The notes below the pieces were generated by a model. The model was given only the letters and a program-made list of their open reading frames with translations, did not search any database and had not been told where the DNA came from. Shown here one piece after another: positions 1 to 8,322 of a stretch of 64,000 nucleotides of DNA (its first letter is position 1; each line of letters begins with the position of its first letter). The stretch spans positions 62,001 through 126,000 of the forward strand of contig DASVWC010000016.1 of NCBI GenBank assembly GCA_036389835.1. The letters are read 5' to 3'. Both the position numbers and the translations under genes were made by a program. This stretch comes from AC-37 sp036389835 (GTDB lineage: Bacteria; Actinomycetota; Thermoleophilia; Solirubrobacterales; Thermoleophilaceae).

Positions 1-183
1 CGCGTCCTCGAGCGGCCTGTCCCAGCCGGCGGCCAGCCAGATCATGAACGCGCCCGACCCCACGAGCGACACGAGCAGGATCACGCCGACGCCCGCCAGC
101 GCCCCGCCGACGACGACGAAGCCGACGCCGAGGATCAGGCCGATGACGACGTTGGCCCAGCCCGCGTAGTAGGTCCAGCGCAC
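1..183 (-). CDS. Small membrane protein, cut by window edge
   Basis: The gene reads leftwards off the window; 61 codons are visible from a GTG at 183. Roughly residues 8-53 are almost only Val, Gly, Leu, Ile and Ala, which makes one or two membrane helices with a Gly-rich break near residue 27, followed by a polar W-D-R-P turn. The start lies 4 bases beyond the stop of the gene at 188-625, so it is the third gene of a leftward operon and is probably translationally coupled. I do not recognise the family, and the C-terminus is not in the window. Confidence 0.7.
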   Translation of the reverse strand, partial: MRWTYYAGWANVVIGLILGVGFVVVGGALAGVGVILLVSLVGSGAFMIWLAAGWDRPLEDA

Positions 184-187
184 CGGG

Positions 188-625
188 TCAGCCGATCATC
201 AGCTGGCTGGGGTCCTGCTGGCTGACCTTCACCGGCAGCACGCTGCCCGGCTGGAAGCGCGCCAGCGCCGCGTGTGAGACGAGCTGGCGGTGCTTGACCG
301 GGTACGGCGGCCGGCCGGGGACCGTCACGGTCATCGAGAGCTCCAGCACGGGCGCCTCGTTCACGAACATGCCGGTGTCGGCGACCGAGTCGATGACCGC
401 GCTGCTGGCGATCCCGCCGCCGTAGAGCGCGGCGGCTCCGCCCGGGTCCATCATCCCGGCGGCGCCGGCCTGCATCGCCTGGGCGGCGTCCATCGCCTCG
501 TTGGCCGCGCGGATGCCCTCCATCATGCTCGGCCGCGGCTGGGCGTCGGCCTTGCGCTTCAGCTCCTTCAGCTCGTCGCTGCGCAGGACCTGGAACGACT
601 CCTTCATGTCCCTGAACATGCCCAT
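188..625 (-). CDS. Conserved 145-aa protein, paralogue of its upstream neighbour
   Basis: Unknown function. The N-terminal half is helical and rich in Lys, Glu, Met and Ala (residues 1-60); the C-terminal half (about 70-145) looks like a beta-strand domain with PPYPVKHRQLVS and a closing D-P-S-Q-L. The same arrangement (PY.V..R..VS, then DP) occurs in the neighbour at 635-1072, which has the same length, so the two are probably an old tandem duplication. A strong AAGGAGG lies just before the ATG and overlaps the TAA of the upstream gene. No signal peptide or membrane segment is seen, so a cytoplasmic location is likely. Confidence 0.75.
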   Translation of the reverse strand: MGMFRDMKESFQVLRSDELKELKRKADAQPRPSMMEGIRAANEAMDAAQAMQAGAAGMMDPGGAAALYGGGIASSAVIDSVADTGMFVNEAPVLELSMTVTVPGRPPYPVKHRQLVSHAALARFQPGSVLPVKVSQQDPSQLMIG

Positions 626-634
626 GGGGCCTCC

Positions 635-1072
635 TTACATGAACGGCTTCTCGCCGAACGCGATCTTCTGCGGATCGGCCGGGTCGATCCTGCACGCCAT
701 CGAGGTGCCGTCGGCGTAGCTGCCCATCGCCATCGACGAGACGATCTCGCGCTTCTGCACCGCGTACGGCGCGCCGCCCTCGGGCGTCACCTCGAGGTCG
801 AAGATCCAGACCGGGTTGCCGGCGACGTTCTCGCCGCTGTCCACGTGACCCTTGATCAGCGCCTGTCCGGGCGAGCCGATCGTGAGGATCCGGTTCTGCT
901 CCTGCGCCTGGCCCTGGAGCGAGTCGCGCGCGGCGACTGCGGCGCCCATCCCGCCCGGGCCCGCCGAGATCCCGCCGGCCTGCTGCTCGGCCTGCTGCTG
1001 CATCTGCTGCGCGCCTGCCATCGCGTCGTTCGCCTGGCCCATCGCGTCCTTCATGTTCTTGAAGAGGCCCAC
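635..1072 (-). CDS. Conserved 145-aa protein, first gene of the leftward operon
   Basis: Unknown function; paralogue of the protein at 188-625. It begins with an amphipathic helix (VGLFKNMKDAMGQ), then a Gln/Ala-rich stretch (residues 20-45, QQMQQQAEQQ) that may be a coiled coil. A C-terminal beta domain follows (NPVWIFDLEVTPEG, APYAVQKREIVS, then IDPADP). I chose the GTG at 1072 because AAGGAGA precedes it by six bases; an open frame continues upstream but would run into the divergent sulfatase gene. The operon order is 635-1072, 188-625, 1-183. Similar beta domains occur next to SHOCT domains in actinobacterial proteins, which is an impression from memory only. Confidence 0.75.
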   Translation of the reverse strand: MGLFKNMKDAMGQANDAMAGAQQMQQQAEQQAGGISAGPGGMGAAVAARDSLQGQAQEQNRILTIGSPGQALIKGHVDSGENVAGNPVWIFDLEVTPEGGAPYAVQKREIVSSMAMGSYADGTSMACRIDPADPQKIAFGEKPFM

Positions 1073-1135
1073 CGGGCGGTCTCCTTCGGTAGCGGTTCCG
1101 GGCGACCCTAAGCGGGGTGGGCGCCCGCGGTCAAG

Positions 1136-1141
1136 TAGGTT
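1136..1141 (+). promoter_or_regulatory. Leaderless -10 element of the sulfatase gene
   Basis: TAGGTT ends 7 bases before the ATG at 1149 and there is no Shine-Dalgarno sequence. A transcript starting about 7 bases after the hexamer would begin at the start codon itself. The same spacing recurs at many genes in the window. Confidence 0.55.
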
Positions 1142-1148
1142 GCGCGCG

Positions 1149-2813
1149 ATGGCGTCCCGCCGCCCGAACCTGCTGCTGATCATCACCGACCAGCAGCGTG
1201 CCCCGATGCACTGGCCGGACGAGCCGGGGTGGCTGCGGCAGCTCACCCCCGCCGACCACGACCTCGCCGGCACGGGCCTCACGTTCACCGACGCGATCTG
1301 CTCCACGTGCATGTGCTCGCCGAGCCGCGCGACGCTCTACACCGGCCTCTATCCCACCCAGCACGGCGTGACGCTCACGCTCACCGAGATGGGCGCCCGG
1401 CCGGACCCGAGGAACGCGCCGGCGGCGATCGGCACCTTCGCGGCCAAGATGGCCAGCGGGTCGGTCCCGCGCGTGAAGACGGCCAAGACATTCGCGCGCA
1501 GCGCGCTGCGCATCGGCGCGGGGCGCGGGGAGGAGACGACGCTCGACCCGAGGACCCCGAACCTCGCGCGCATGCTCGGCGACGCCGGCTACAGCGTCGG
1601 CTTCAAGGGCAAGTGGCACCTCACCAAGCCGCTGCACGGCGAGTGGTCGCAGGACGACGCCGACCTGCTCGAGCGCGACCTGGGCTTCGCCGGCTGGGAG
1701 CCGCCGGACGCGGGCGAGAACCTCGACCCGACGCACTTCGGCGGCGGCAACGCGGGCGAGTCGGGCGAGGGCTTCGACGAGGACTACACGCGCCAGGCGG
1801 AGGCGTTCATCGCCAGCGCACCCGAGCCGTGGGCGCTGATCGTGTCGCTCGTCAACCCGCACGACGTGCTGGGCTACCCCTCCTCGTACGAGCAGGGCGG
1901 CTACCGCCTGGAGGAGTTCCGCGACCTCGAGGTCCCGCTGCCGGACACCTACGACGAGGACCTCTCGAACAAGCCATACCCGCACTCGCTGATGAAGCTC
2001 GGCCAGCAGTCGTACCTCGGGCCCCTGCGCGGGCGCCGCGCGGAGCTCGACTACCTGAGCTTCTACGCGCACCTGCACCGGCTGGTCGACAAGAAGATCG
2101 CCCGGATCATGGACGCGCTGGGCGCCGCCGACGACGCTCGGTCGCTGCGCTCGCGCACGCTGGTCGTGCGGACCGCCGACCACGGCGAGATGGGGCTCAC
2201 GCACGGCGGCCTGCGCCAGAAGATGTTCAACGCCTACGAGGAGACGCTGCGCGTCCCGCTCGTCGTCTCGAACCCGGTCCTCTTCCCGCACGCGCGCGAG
2301 ACCCCCGCGCCGGCCGCGCTCGTGGACCTGGTCCCTACGCTCGCCACCCTGCTCGGCTTCGACCCGCCCGCCGAGGTCGCCGGCGCCGACCTCACGCCGG
2401 TCCTGGCCAAGCACGCGGACGCGCCGGACGAGGCGCTCGCGGCGGCGGGGGTGGACCTGGCGAGCGTGGCTCGCCACCCGGCGCCGGCCGACTCGGTGCA
2501 GGACGCCAGCGCCTTTGTGTACGAGGACCACAAGGCCGGGACCGCGTTCGAGAACGTCGTCCCGAACCCGAACCGCATCCGCGCGCTGCGCGAGCGCAAC
2601 TGGAAGTACGCCGTCTACACGGACCCCTCCGGCGCGAACGAGCCCCAGTTCGAGATGTACGACCTCGCCGCCGACCCGCACGAGCGCGACAACCTGCTCG
2701 ATCGCGACACCGGCGCCGTGCTGGACCCTCGCCACGAGGCCGAGCGGGAGCGCCTGCACGCCGCGCTGCAGGACCGGGTGCAGCCCGTGGGCGCCTTCAT
2801 GTCCGCGCGCTAA
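1149..2813 (+). CDS. Type I sulfatase (Cys-type)
   Basis: Hydrolyses a sulfate ester; the substrate (glycan, aryl or choline sulfate) cannot be told from sequence. The 554-aa protein has the metal-binding start NLLLIITDQQR and the sulfatase signature C-S-P-S-R at residues 56-60, where Cys56 would become formylglycine. A second metal-binding motif, TADHGEMG, lies near residue 345. The C-terminal part (W-K-Y-A-V-Y and E-M-Y-D-L-A-A-D-P) is typical of the family. No signal peptide is visible, so it may act in the cytoplasm or leave by another route. The next three genes encode secreted polysaccharide-active proteins, which suggests a sulfated glycan as substrate (inference). A formylglycine-generating enzyme is needed and is not in the window. 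Confidence 0.9.
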   Translation: MASRRPNLLLIITDQQRAPMHWPDEPGWLRQLTPADHDLAGTGLTFTDAICSTCMCSPSRATLYTGLYPTQHGVTLTLTEMGARPDPRNAPAAIGTFAAKMASGSVPRVKTAKTFARSALRIGAGRGEETTLDPRTPNLARMLGDAGYSVGFKGKWHLTKPLHGEWSQDDADLLERDLGFAGWEPPDAGENLDPTHFGGGNAGESGEGFDEDYTRQAEAFIASAPEPWALIVSLVNPHDVLGYPSSYEQGGYRLEEFRDLEVPLPDTYDEDLSNKPYPHSLMKLGQQSYLGPLRGRRAELDYLSFYAHLHRLVDKKIARIMDALGAADDARSLRSRTLVVRTADHGEMGLTHGGLRQKMFNAYEETLRVPLVVSNPVLFPHARETPAPAALVDLVPTLATLLGFDPPAEVAGADLTPVLAKHADAPDEALAAAGVDLASVARHPAPADSVQDASAFVYEDHKAGTAFENVVPNPNRIRALRERNWKYAVYTDPSGANEPQFEMYDLAADPHERDNLLDRDTGAVLDPRHEAERERLHAALQDRVQPVGAFMSAR

Positions 2814-2854
2814 CGTCGCGCGTCCCCCTCCCCCGCAACAGGCAGGTAGTTCTC

Positions 2855-4792
2855 GTGTTCAAAGGCGGGTTGCGCCTCTCCCCGCTCGTAGTCGTCGCGC
2901 TCGCGCTCTCGCTTGCGCTGGTCTCAGCCGCCCCCGCCGCGGCGCAGCCGCGCGACGGCCTGGACCCGAACAACCTCGTGATCCAGGACGGGCCCGGCGG
3001 CCGCTACCTGATGGGCGGCGAGTGGCTGTTCCGGCGCGACACCGCCGACGAGGGGGAGCTGCGGCGCTTCTACAACCACCGCGGCACGAGCGGCTGGGCC
3101 CCGATCGCCATCCCGCACGCCTGGAACGCCCAGGACGAGTCGTTCGAGAGCATGGCCGGCGACATCACCTGGTACCGCAAGGACTTCCGGCTGCCCTCGA
3201 ACGCCAAGGGGCTGACCTGGATCGTGCGCTTCCAGAACGTCCGCTACCACGCGCGGGTTTGGCTCAACGGGCGCGAGCTGGGGATGCACAAGGGCGCCTA
3301 CCTGCCCTGGGAGCTCAAGCTCGCCGGCCTGCGCAAGGGCGTGAACCGGCTGGTCCTGCGCGTGGACAACCGCCGCTTCGAGGACGACCTCCCGCCCAAC
3401 CAGTTCGACGACACCGACGAGACGCCGGCCGGCGGCTGGTGGAACTACGGCGGGATGCTGGGCGAGGCCTACCTGCGGCGCGTGAACCGGATCGACATGG
3501 AGGAGGTCGAGGTGCGGCCGACCCTCCCGAGCGGCGCGGGCGGCTCGGCGCAGGTGGACTGGCGCGTGAAGCTGCGCAACTACGCGAGCCGCAGCCAGCG
3601 CGTGCGCGTGATCGGCAGCTACGGCGGGCAGCGGGTGAACCTGGGCACCAGGCGCGTCGCGGCCGGCGGGACCTCCGAGGCTCGCGGGCGGTCGATCGTG
3701 CGCAGCCCGCGGCTCTGGTCGCCGCCCGACCCGCAGCTCTACGACGTGAAGATCACCGCGGACGCCGGCGACGCCGCCATGGGCCGCAGGAAGGCGGGCC
3801 GTCTGCGGCGCGTGGGCGACTACTCGCTGCACAGCGGCATCCGGCAGCTCGACATCGTGAACGGCCGGCTGCGGCTCAACGGCGAGCCGACCAACATGCG
3901 CGGCGTATTCCTGCACGAGGACGACTACGTGAAGGGCTCGGCGATCGGCAACGCCGAGCGCGAGAACATCATCAACCGCGCGCGCGACCTCGGGGCGACG
4001 ATGCTGCGCACGCACTACCCGATGCACCCGCAGATGCACGAGCTCGCCGACCGGCTCGGCATGCTGATCTGGTCCGAGGTGCCGGTCTTCCAGGTGCCGG
4101 CGGAGCTGCTGCGCCGCTCGGACCTGCGGGCGGTCGCCCGCGACATGCTGCGCACGAACGTACTGACCAACCAGAACCACCCGTCGGTGTTCACCTGGTC
4201 GGTCTCGAACGAGCTGCGGCCGGAGCCGGGCACGATCGAGCGCTCGTACTACCGCGAGGCGTCGAGCCTGCTGCGCAAGCTGGACCCCACCCGTCCGATC
4301 GCGGTCGTGATCGCCGGCTACCTCGACCACGAGCCGCAGGAGTCGTTCTCGAACTTCGACCTGCTCGGGTTCAACAGCTACTTCGGCTGGTACCCCGGCC
4401 GCCAGGCCTCGATCGCCGACCGCGACAACCTCTCGCCGTTCCTCGACAAGATGCGCGCGTTCTACCCGAACCAGGCGATCATGGTCACCGAGCACGGCGC
4501 CGAGGCGAACCGCGAGGGGCCGGAGGAGGAGCGCGGCACCTACGCGTTCCAGCGCGACTTCTACAACTTCCACAACTCGGTCTACGCGACCAAGCCGTGG
4601 CTGTCGGGGGTGATCGGGACGCTGCGCGCGTTCCGCGTCCGGCCGGGCTGGGAGGGCGGCAACCCCAAGCCCAGCAACAACTGGCACGAGAAGGGCGTGC
4701 TCGACTTCTTCGACAACCCGAAGCCGTCGTACGCGGTCGTGCAGAACTGGTTCCGCAACACCGTCCAGTACGGGCCGGGGACGCCGAGATGA
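2855..4792 (+). CDS. Secreted glycoside hydrolase family 2 enzyme (beta-glucuronidase/galactosidase type)
   Basis: A 645-aa secreted glycosidase. The N-terminus is a signal peptide (basic start, hydrophobic core, A-A-A-Q around residue 30). It is followed by the GH2 jelly-roll (GGEWLFRRD, VRFQNVRYHARVWLNGRELG, residues 45-200), an immunoglobulin-like middle domain, and a TIM barrel. The barrel holds the acid/base Glu in WSVSNELRP (about residue 452) and the nucleophile Glu in VTEHGAE (about 546). The GTG at 2855 is the only start that gives a proper signal peptide; its SD is weak. The stop overlaps the next start as ATGA, so the three genes 2855-7979 form a coupled operon. The exact sugar specificity is not determined. 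Confidence 0.9.
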   Translation: MFKGGLRLSPLVVVALALSLALVSAAPAAAQPRDGLDPNNLVIQDGPGGRYLMGGEWLFRRDTADEGELRRFYNHRGTSGWAPIAIPHAWNAQDESFESMAGDITWYRKDFRLPSNAKGLTWIVRFQNVRYHARVWLNGRELGMHKGAYLPWELKLAGLRKGVNRLVLRVDNRRFEDDLPPNQFDDTDETPAGGWWNYGGMLGEAYLRRVNRIDMEEVEVRPTLPSGAGGSAQVDWRVKLRNYASRSQRVRVIGSYGGQRVNLGTRRVAAGGTSEARGRSIVRSPRLWSPPDPQLYDVKITADAGDAAMGRRKAGRLRRVGDYSLHSGIRQLDIVNGRLRLNGEPTNMRGVFLHEDDYVKGSAIGNAERENIINRARDLGATMLRTHYPMHPQMHELADRLGMLIWSEVPVFQVPAELLRRSDLRAVARDMLRTNVLTNQNHPSVFTWSVSNELRPEPGTIERSYYREASSLLRKLDPTRPIAVVIAGYLDHEPQESFSNFDLLGFNSYFGWYPGRQASIADRDNLSPFLDKMRAFYPNQAIMVTEHGAEANREGPEEERGTYAFQRDFYNFHNSVYATKPWLSGVIGTLRAFRVRPGWEGGNPKPSNNWHEKGVLDFFDNPKPSYAVVQNWFRNTVQYGPGTPR

Positions 4793-6693
4793 GGCGCCTC
4801 GCTCCGCTCGCCGTCGCGCTGGCGCTGCTCGCGGCGGCCCCCGGCGCGCGCGCCGCGTTCTTCCCGAGCGAGTCGATCGACGGGCCGAGCGCGAGCATCG
4901 TCCGCTTCGGAGACCTCGACACGGCGCAGGACGGCGGCACCGCGGTGGTCTACCTCAAGCGCGACGGGGCGATCCCGCACGTGTGGGCGGCGCGGATGGT
5001 GGGCGGTGCCTGGCAGGCGCCCGAGCAGCTCGACGTGGGCCAGGCGGGCGAGTCCACCGACCCGCACGTGGCGGTCGCCGACGGCGGCCGCGCGGTGGCG
5101 GCCTGGATCAACGGCGGCCGCGTCTGGTCGGCGGTCCGCGAGTCGACCGCCGCGGGCTGGACGGCGCCGATCCAGGTCCACCCCGGCCCGGCGCAGCGCG
5201 TCTCGGTGTCGATGAGCGTGCACGGCGTCGGCTACGCCGCGTTCTCGGTGCAGGGTGGCTCGCGCGACGTGCTCGCCGCGCGCCTGGCCGGCACCAACTG
5301 GACCACCTTCGCCGACCCGCTCGACGTGGTGCCGGCCAACGACGCTGGCGGCGGGCGCGGTCCGCGGATCGCCGCCGCGGCCGACGGTACGGCCCTCGCC
5401 GCGTGGGAGGAGGTCGACAACGGGCGCCGCCGCGTGCAGGTTCGGCGCGTGCTCCGCGACCGCCTGAGCCAGTTCCCGGCCGAGGCGAGCGTGCCCGACC
5501 TCGAGTTCCACCCCGGCGGCGACGCGCGCAACCCCGAGATCGGCATGGACTGGGACTCGAGCTTCGGCTGGGTCGCGGTCGAGCAGACCTTCGACGACGG
5601 CGGGGTGGGCCGCAACCGCGTCTTCGGCCGCCACGTGGTGGGCGTCGGGCTCGAGCCGCCGGTCACGCTCGACGGCGTCCAGTGGGGCACCGGGATCAGC
5701 GCCGTGGACCCCGACATCGACGTAACCGGCCGCCGCCGCGCGCTCGCGGCCTCCACGATCACCCCGGGCGCCGGGGTGGCCGGCGCGGTGCTCCAGATCG
5801 ACGTGTTCGGCGCGATCGGGCGGATCGACCCGCCGGCTGGCGTCGCCGACCCCGACCCGACCGTCGCGCACGCGTCGAACGGCGAGGGCGCCTTCGCCTG
5901 GTTCGAGGACGGCCAGGTGGTCGGCCGCTACTGGACCCGCGACGAGGTGCTCGAGCCGGAGACGCCGCTCGCGAGCGCGGAGCTGGGCGAGGCGCAGGCC
6001 GGGCTCGGGATCGACTCGTCGGCCGACCGGCTCGCCGACGTCGCGATCGGCTTCGTGCAGGGCGGCCCCGCCGAGCGGCGGATCGTCGTCGCCCACTGGG
6101 ACCGTCCGCTGCGCGCGGTCACGCCGCCCAGCGCGTCGCAGGCCTGGCAGTCGAACAAGCGCCCGCGGCTGACGTGGGGCCGCGTGACCGAGCTCTGGGG
6201 CGATCCCCAGTACAAGGTGGAGATCAACGGGCTGGCCGTCGCGACGCAGGCGGGCACCACGCTCGACCTGCCGTTCGACCTGCCGGACGGGTCGTTCCAG
6301 TGGCGGATCGTCACCGTCGACCGCCGCGGCCAGGAGACGCCGGGCACCGAGCGGCGGCTGAACATCGACACCACCAAGCCGGTCGCGCAGGTGGCGACGA
6401 CCGGCACGCTGCGCGCCGGGCAGTCGATCCGCTTCGTCGCGCGCGACGACCCGCCGCCGCAGGCCCCGCCGCCCGCGGGCCAGCCCGCCCCGCCGCCGAT
6501 CCGGACCTCCGGCCTCCAGCGCGTGACCGCCTCGTTCGGCGACCGCACGCGCGCCACGGGGACGCGCGAGCTGCGGCACGTCTACAGGAGAAAGGGCACC
6601 TACCGCGTACGACTGGTCGTGGTCGACAGGGCCGGCAACCAGGCGACGGTGAAGCTGCTCGTGAAGGTCGCGAACGCGAGGAAGGGCCGGTGA
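4789..6693 (+). CDS. Secreted protein with C-terminal PKD-like domain
   Basis: A 634-aa exported protein of unknown role. A clear signal peptide (MRRLAPLAVALALLAAAPG) is followed by a long region of repeating beta-strand blocks with A-W and E-rich turns (for example GTALAAWEE, DGGRAVAAWI). These resemble a beta-propeller or lectin-like fold. A fibronectin-type segment near residues 445-530 contains P-x-L-x-W and an F-Q-W-R-I core. A PKD-like end follows, with ASFGDRT, HVYRRKGTYRVRLVVVDRAG. It starts in the stop of the GH2 gene (ATGA) and ends in the start of the next (GTGA). The context suggests a carbohydrate-binding or surface partner of the two glycosidases (inference). Confidence 0.8.
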   Translation: MRRLAPLAVALALLAAAPGARAAFFPSESIDGPSASIVRFGDLDTAQDGGTAVVYLKRDGAIPHVWAARMVGGAWQAPEQLDVGQAGESTDPHVAVADGGRAVAAWINGGRVWSAVRESTAAGWTAPIQVHPGPAQRVSVSMSVHGVGYAAFSVQGGSRDVLAARLAGTNWTTFADPLDVVPANDAGGGRGPRIAAAADGTALAAWEEVDNGRRRVQVRRVLRDRLSQFPAEASVPDLEFHPGGDARNPEIGMDWDSSFGWVAVEQTFDDGGVGRNRVFGRHVVGVGLEPPVTLDGVQWGTGISAVDPDIDVTGRRRALAASTITPGAGVAGAVLQIDVFGAIGRIDPPAGVADPDPTVAHASNGEGAFAWFEDGQVVGRYWTRDEVLEPETPLASAELGEAQAGLGIDSSADRLADVAIGFVQGGPAERRIVVAHWDRPLRAVTPPSASQAWQSNKRPRLTWGRVTELWGDPQYKVEINGLAVATQAGTTLDLPFDLPDGSFQWRIVTVDRRGQETPGTERRLNIDTTKPVAQVATTGTLRAGQSIRFVARDDPPPQAPPPAGQPAPPPIRTSGLQRVTASFGDRTRATGTRELRHVYRRKGTYRVRLVVVDRAGNQATVKLLVKVANARKGR

Positions 6694-7979
6694 GGCGCGC
6701 GGCCAGCCCGCGGCTCGGCGCCGCGCGGCTGCGCCAGCCCGCGCGGCTCCGCCGGCCGGCGCGGCTCCGCCGGCCGGCGCTCGCCGCCGCGCTGATCGTC
6801 GCCGCCCTCGCCGGCGCGGCCCCGTCCGCGCACGCCGCCGCCGGGATGGAGCTCGCGCTCCAGGACGACCCCGTCTTCCTCCACCGCGACTACTACGACC
6901 GCGACCAGGCGCTCGCGAAGGCGCGCGAGATGGGCGTCACGCGCCTGCGCGTGAGCCTCGGCTGGGCGGCCGTGCTCGGCGCGCAGGCGTCCGCGCGCAC
7001 GCAGCCGAGCCCGGTCGTCTACGACTTCTCGGCCTACGACGACCTGATCGACGCCGCGGCCGGCTACGGGATCCGGCTCCAGATCAACCTGATCCCGCCC
7101 GCGCCCGCGTGGGCGACCGGCGACCGGAAGATCGGCGTGAACAGGCCCGACCCCGCGCAATACGGGCGCTTCGTGCGCGCCGCGGCCGAGCACTTCAAGG
7201 GCCGGATCGACCGCTGGGCGCTGTGGAACGAGCCGAACCACGTCGGCTGGCTCACGCCGCAGAGCAGCGCCGCCGCGCAGTACCGCGCGCTCTACCTGGC
7301 GGGCTACAACCAGATCAAGCGCGTCGATCGCTCGGCCGAGGTGCTGATCGGCGAGCTCGTGCCGTACAAGAACGGCAACCGCTCGAGCGCGCCGCTCACC
7401 TTCCTGCGCCAGCTCACCTGCACCCGCACGGCCTCCGGCGTGCCGGGCGCGCGCGGCTACCGGATGCGCAAGCAGGGTCGCTGCGCCCCGCTGCGCGCGG
7501 ACGGCCTGGCGCACCACCCGTACGAGTACCAGGGGCCGCCCGAGCGCTCGTTCCCCGGTAACGACAACGTGACGATCGGGACGCTCGGGCGCATGACCTC
7601 GACGCTGACGGAGCTCGGCCGCCTGCGCGCCCTGGCCATGCCGCGCCGCCGCGTCACGCCGCTCTTCATCACCGAGTTCGGCTACTTCGGCCAGGGCCGC
7701 AACAGCCATCCGGACCTGCGCCGGGCGTCCTACCTGCGGCGCGCGTACCAGATCGCCCAGCGCAATCCGATGGTGCGGCAGATGACGCAGTACCTGCTCG
7801 TGCGCCCGCCGCGCCTCTACACCGGCAGCTACTTCGACATGAGCATCATGCTGCCGACCGGCGAGCCGCTCGCGCCCTACAGGGAGCTCTCGCGCTGGGC
7901 GCGCAGCGCCGCCAGGCGCGGTCAGATCGCGGCGCCGGGCGCGCCGATCTCGCTGCCGGCGCGCCCACCCGGCGCCTAG
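6690..7979 (+). CDS. Secreted TIM-barrel glycoside hydrolase (clan A, GH5/GH39-like)
   Basis: A 429-aa exported glycosidase. The barrel has MGVTRLRVSLGW in strand 2, the acid/base Glu in WALWNEPNHVGW (about residue 181) and the nucleophile Glu in LFITEFGYFGQG (about residue 328). This is the layout of clan GH-A; I cannot separate GH5 from GH39 or GH42 by eye. The start is a GTG overlapping the preceding stop. The first 26 residues are unusually Arg-rich and contain tandem R-R-P-A-R-L copies caused by a DNA repeat (6721-6786). The hydrophobic signal core (LAAALIVAALAG) follows only after that. Last gene of the operon that starts at 2855. Confidence 0.85.
   Translation: MRRAASPRLGAARLRQPARLRRPARLRRPALAAALIVAALAGAAPSAHAAAGMELALQDDPVFLHRDYYDRDQALAKAREMGVTRLRVSLGWAAVLGAQASARTQPSPVVYDFSAYDDLIDAAAGYGIRLQINLIPPAPAWATGDRKIGVNRPDPAQYGRFVRAAAEHFKGRIDRWALWNEPNHVGWLTPQSSAAAQYRALYLAGYNQIKRVDRSAEVLIGELVPYKNGNRSSAPLTFLRQLTCTRTASGVPGARGYRMRKQGRCAPLRADGLAHHPYEYQGPPERSFPGNDNVTIGTLGRMTSTLTELGRLRALAMPRRRVTPLFITEFGYFGQGRNSHPDLRRASYLRRAYQIAQRNPMVRQMTQYLLVRPPRLYTGSYFDMSIMLPTGEPLAPYRELSRWARSAARRGQIAAPGAPISLPARPPGA
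6721..6786 (+). repeat. Intragenic GC repeat expanding a signal-peptide n-region
   Basis: Three near-identical copies of a unit around GCGCGGCTCCGCCGGCC lie head to tail inside the signal-peptide coding region of the glycosidase at 6690. They encode repeated R-L-R-R-P-A blocks. The core GCGCGGCTCCGCCG also occurs downstream of the gene ending at 27374. Confidence 0.7.
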
Positions 7980-8035
7980 ACGCGTCCCGCCCCGGGTACA
8001 GGCGGAGCAGGCGTACCCCACCGGAGGAGAGAGAC

Positions 8036-8278
8036 ATGACGATCGCCGTGATCGTGGCCGTATGCGTGGTCCTGCTGGTGCTCGCGTTCCTGCTGCCGAG
8101 GCTCTCGAGCCATCCGCAGCGCGGCGTGGACCGCACCCTCGGGGTCGGCCAGAGCGCCGCCGGCAGCGCGCCGGGCTTCCTCGGCCGCTGGCTCCAGAAG
8201 CCGTTCGGGAGCTCGCGCCGCGCGACCAACAAGAGCGCGTCGATGGGCCGGCGCGCGCGCGGGAAGATGCCGCTGTAG
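8036..8278 (+). CDS. Small single-span membrane protein
   Basis: An 80-aa protein with one N-terminal helix (residues 2-24, IAVIVAVCVVLLVLAFLLPR) and a basic, Ser/Gly-rich tail of about 55 residues (RRATNKSASMGRRARGK). The basic tail after the helix predicts an outside-facing N-terminus and a cytoplasmic tail. GGAGGAGAG stands just before the ATG, one of the strongest SDs in the window, so it is an ordinary leadered gene. Function unknown. It lies alone between the glycosidase operon and the rhomboid gene. Confidence 0.8.
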   Translation: MTIAVIVAVCVVLLVLAFLLPRLSSHPQRGVDRTLGVGQSAAGSAPGFLGRWLQKPFGSSRRATNKSASMGRRARGKMPL

Positions 8279-8322
8279 GCGGCGCCGCGGCTCGACAGCC
8301 CGCCGCGCGCGATACTCCGCGC

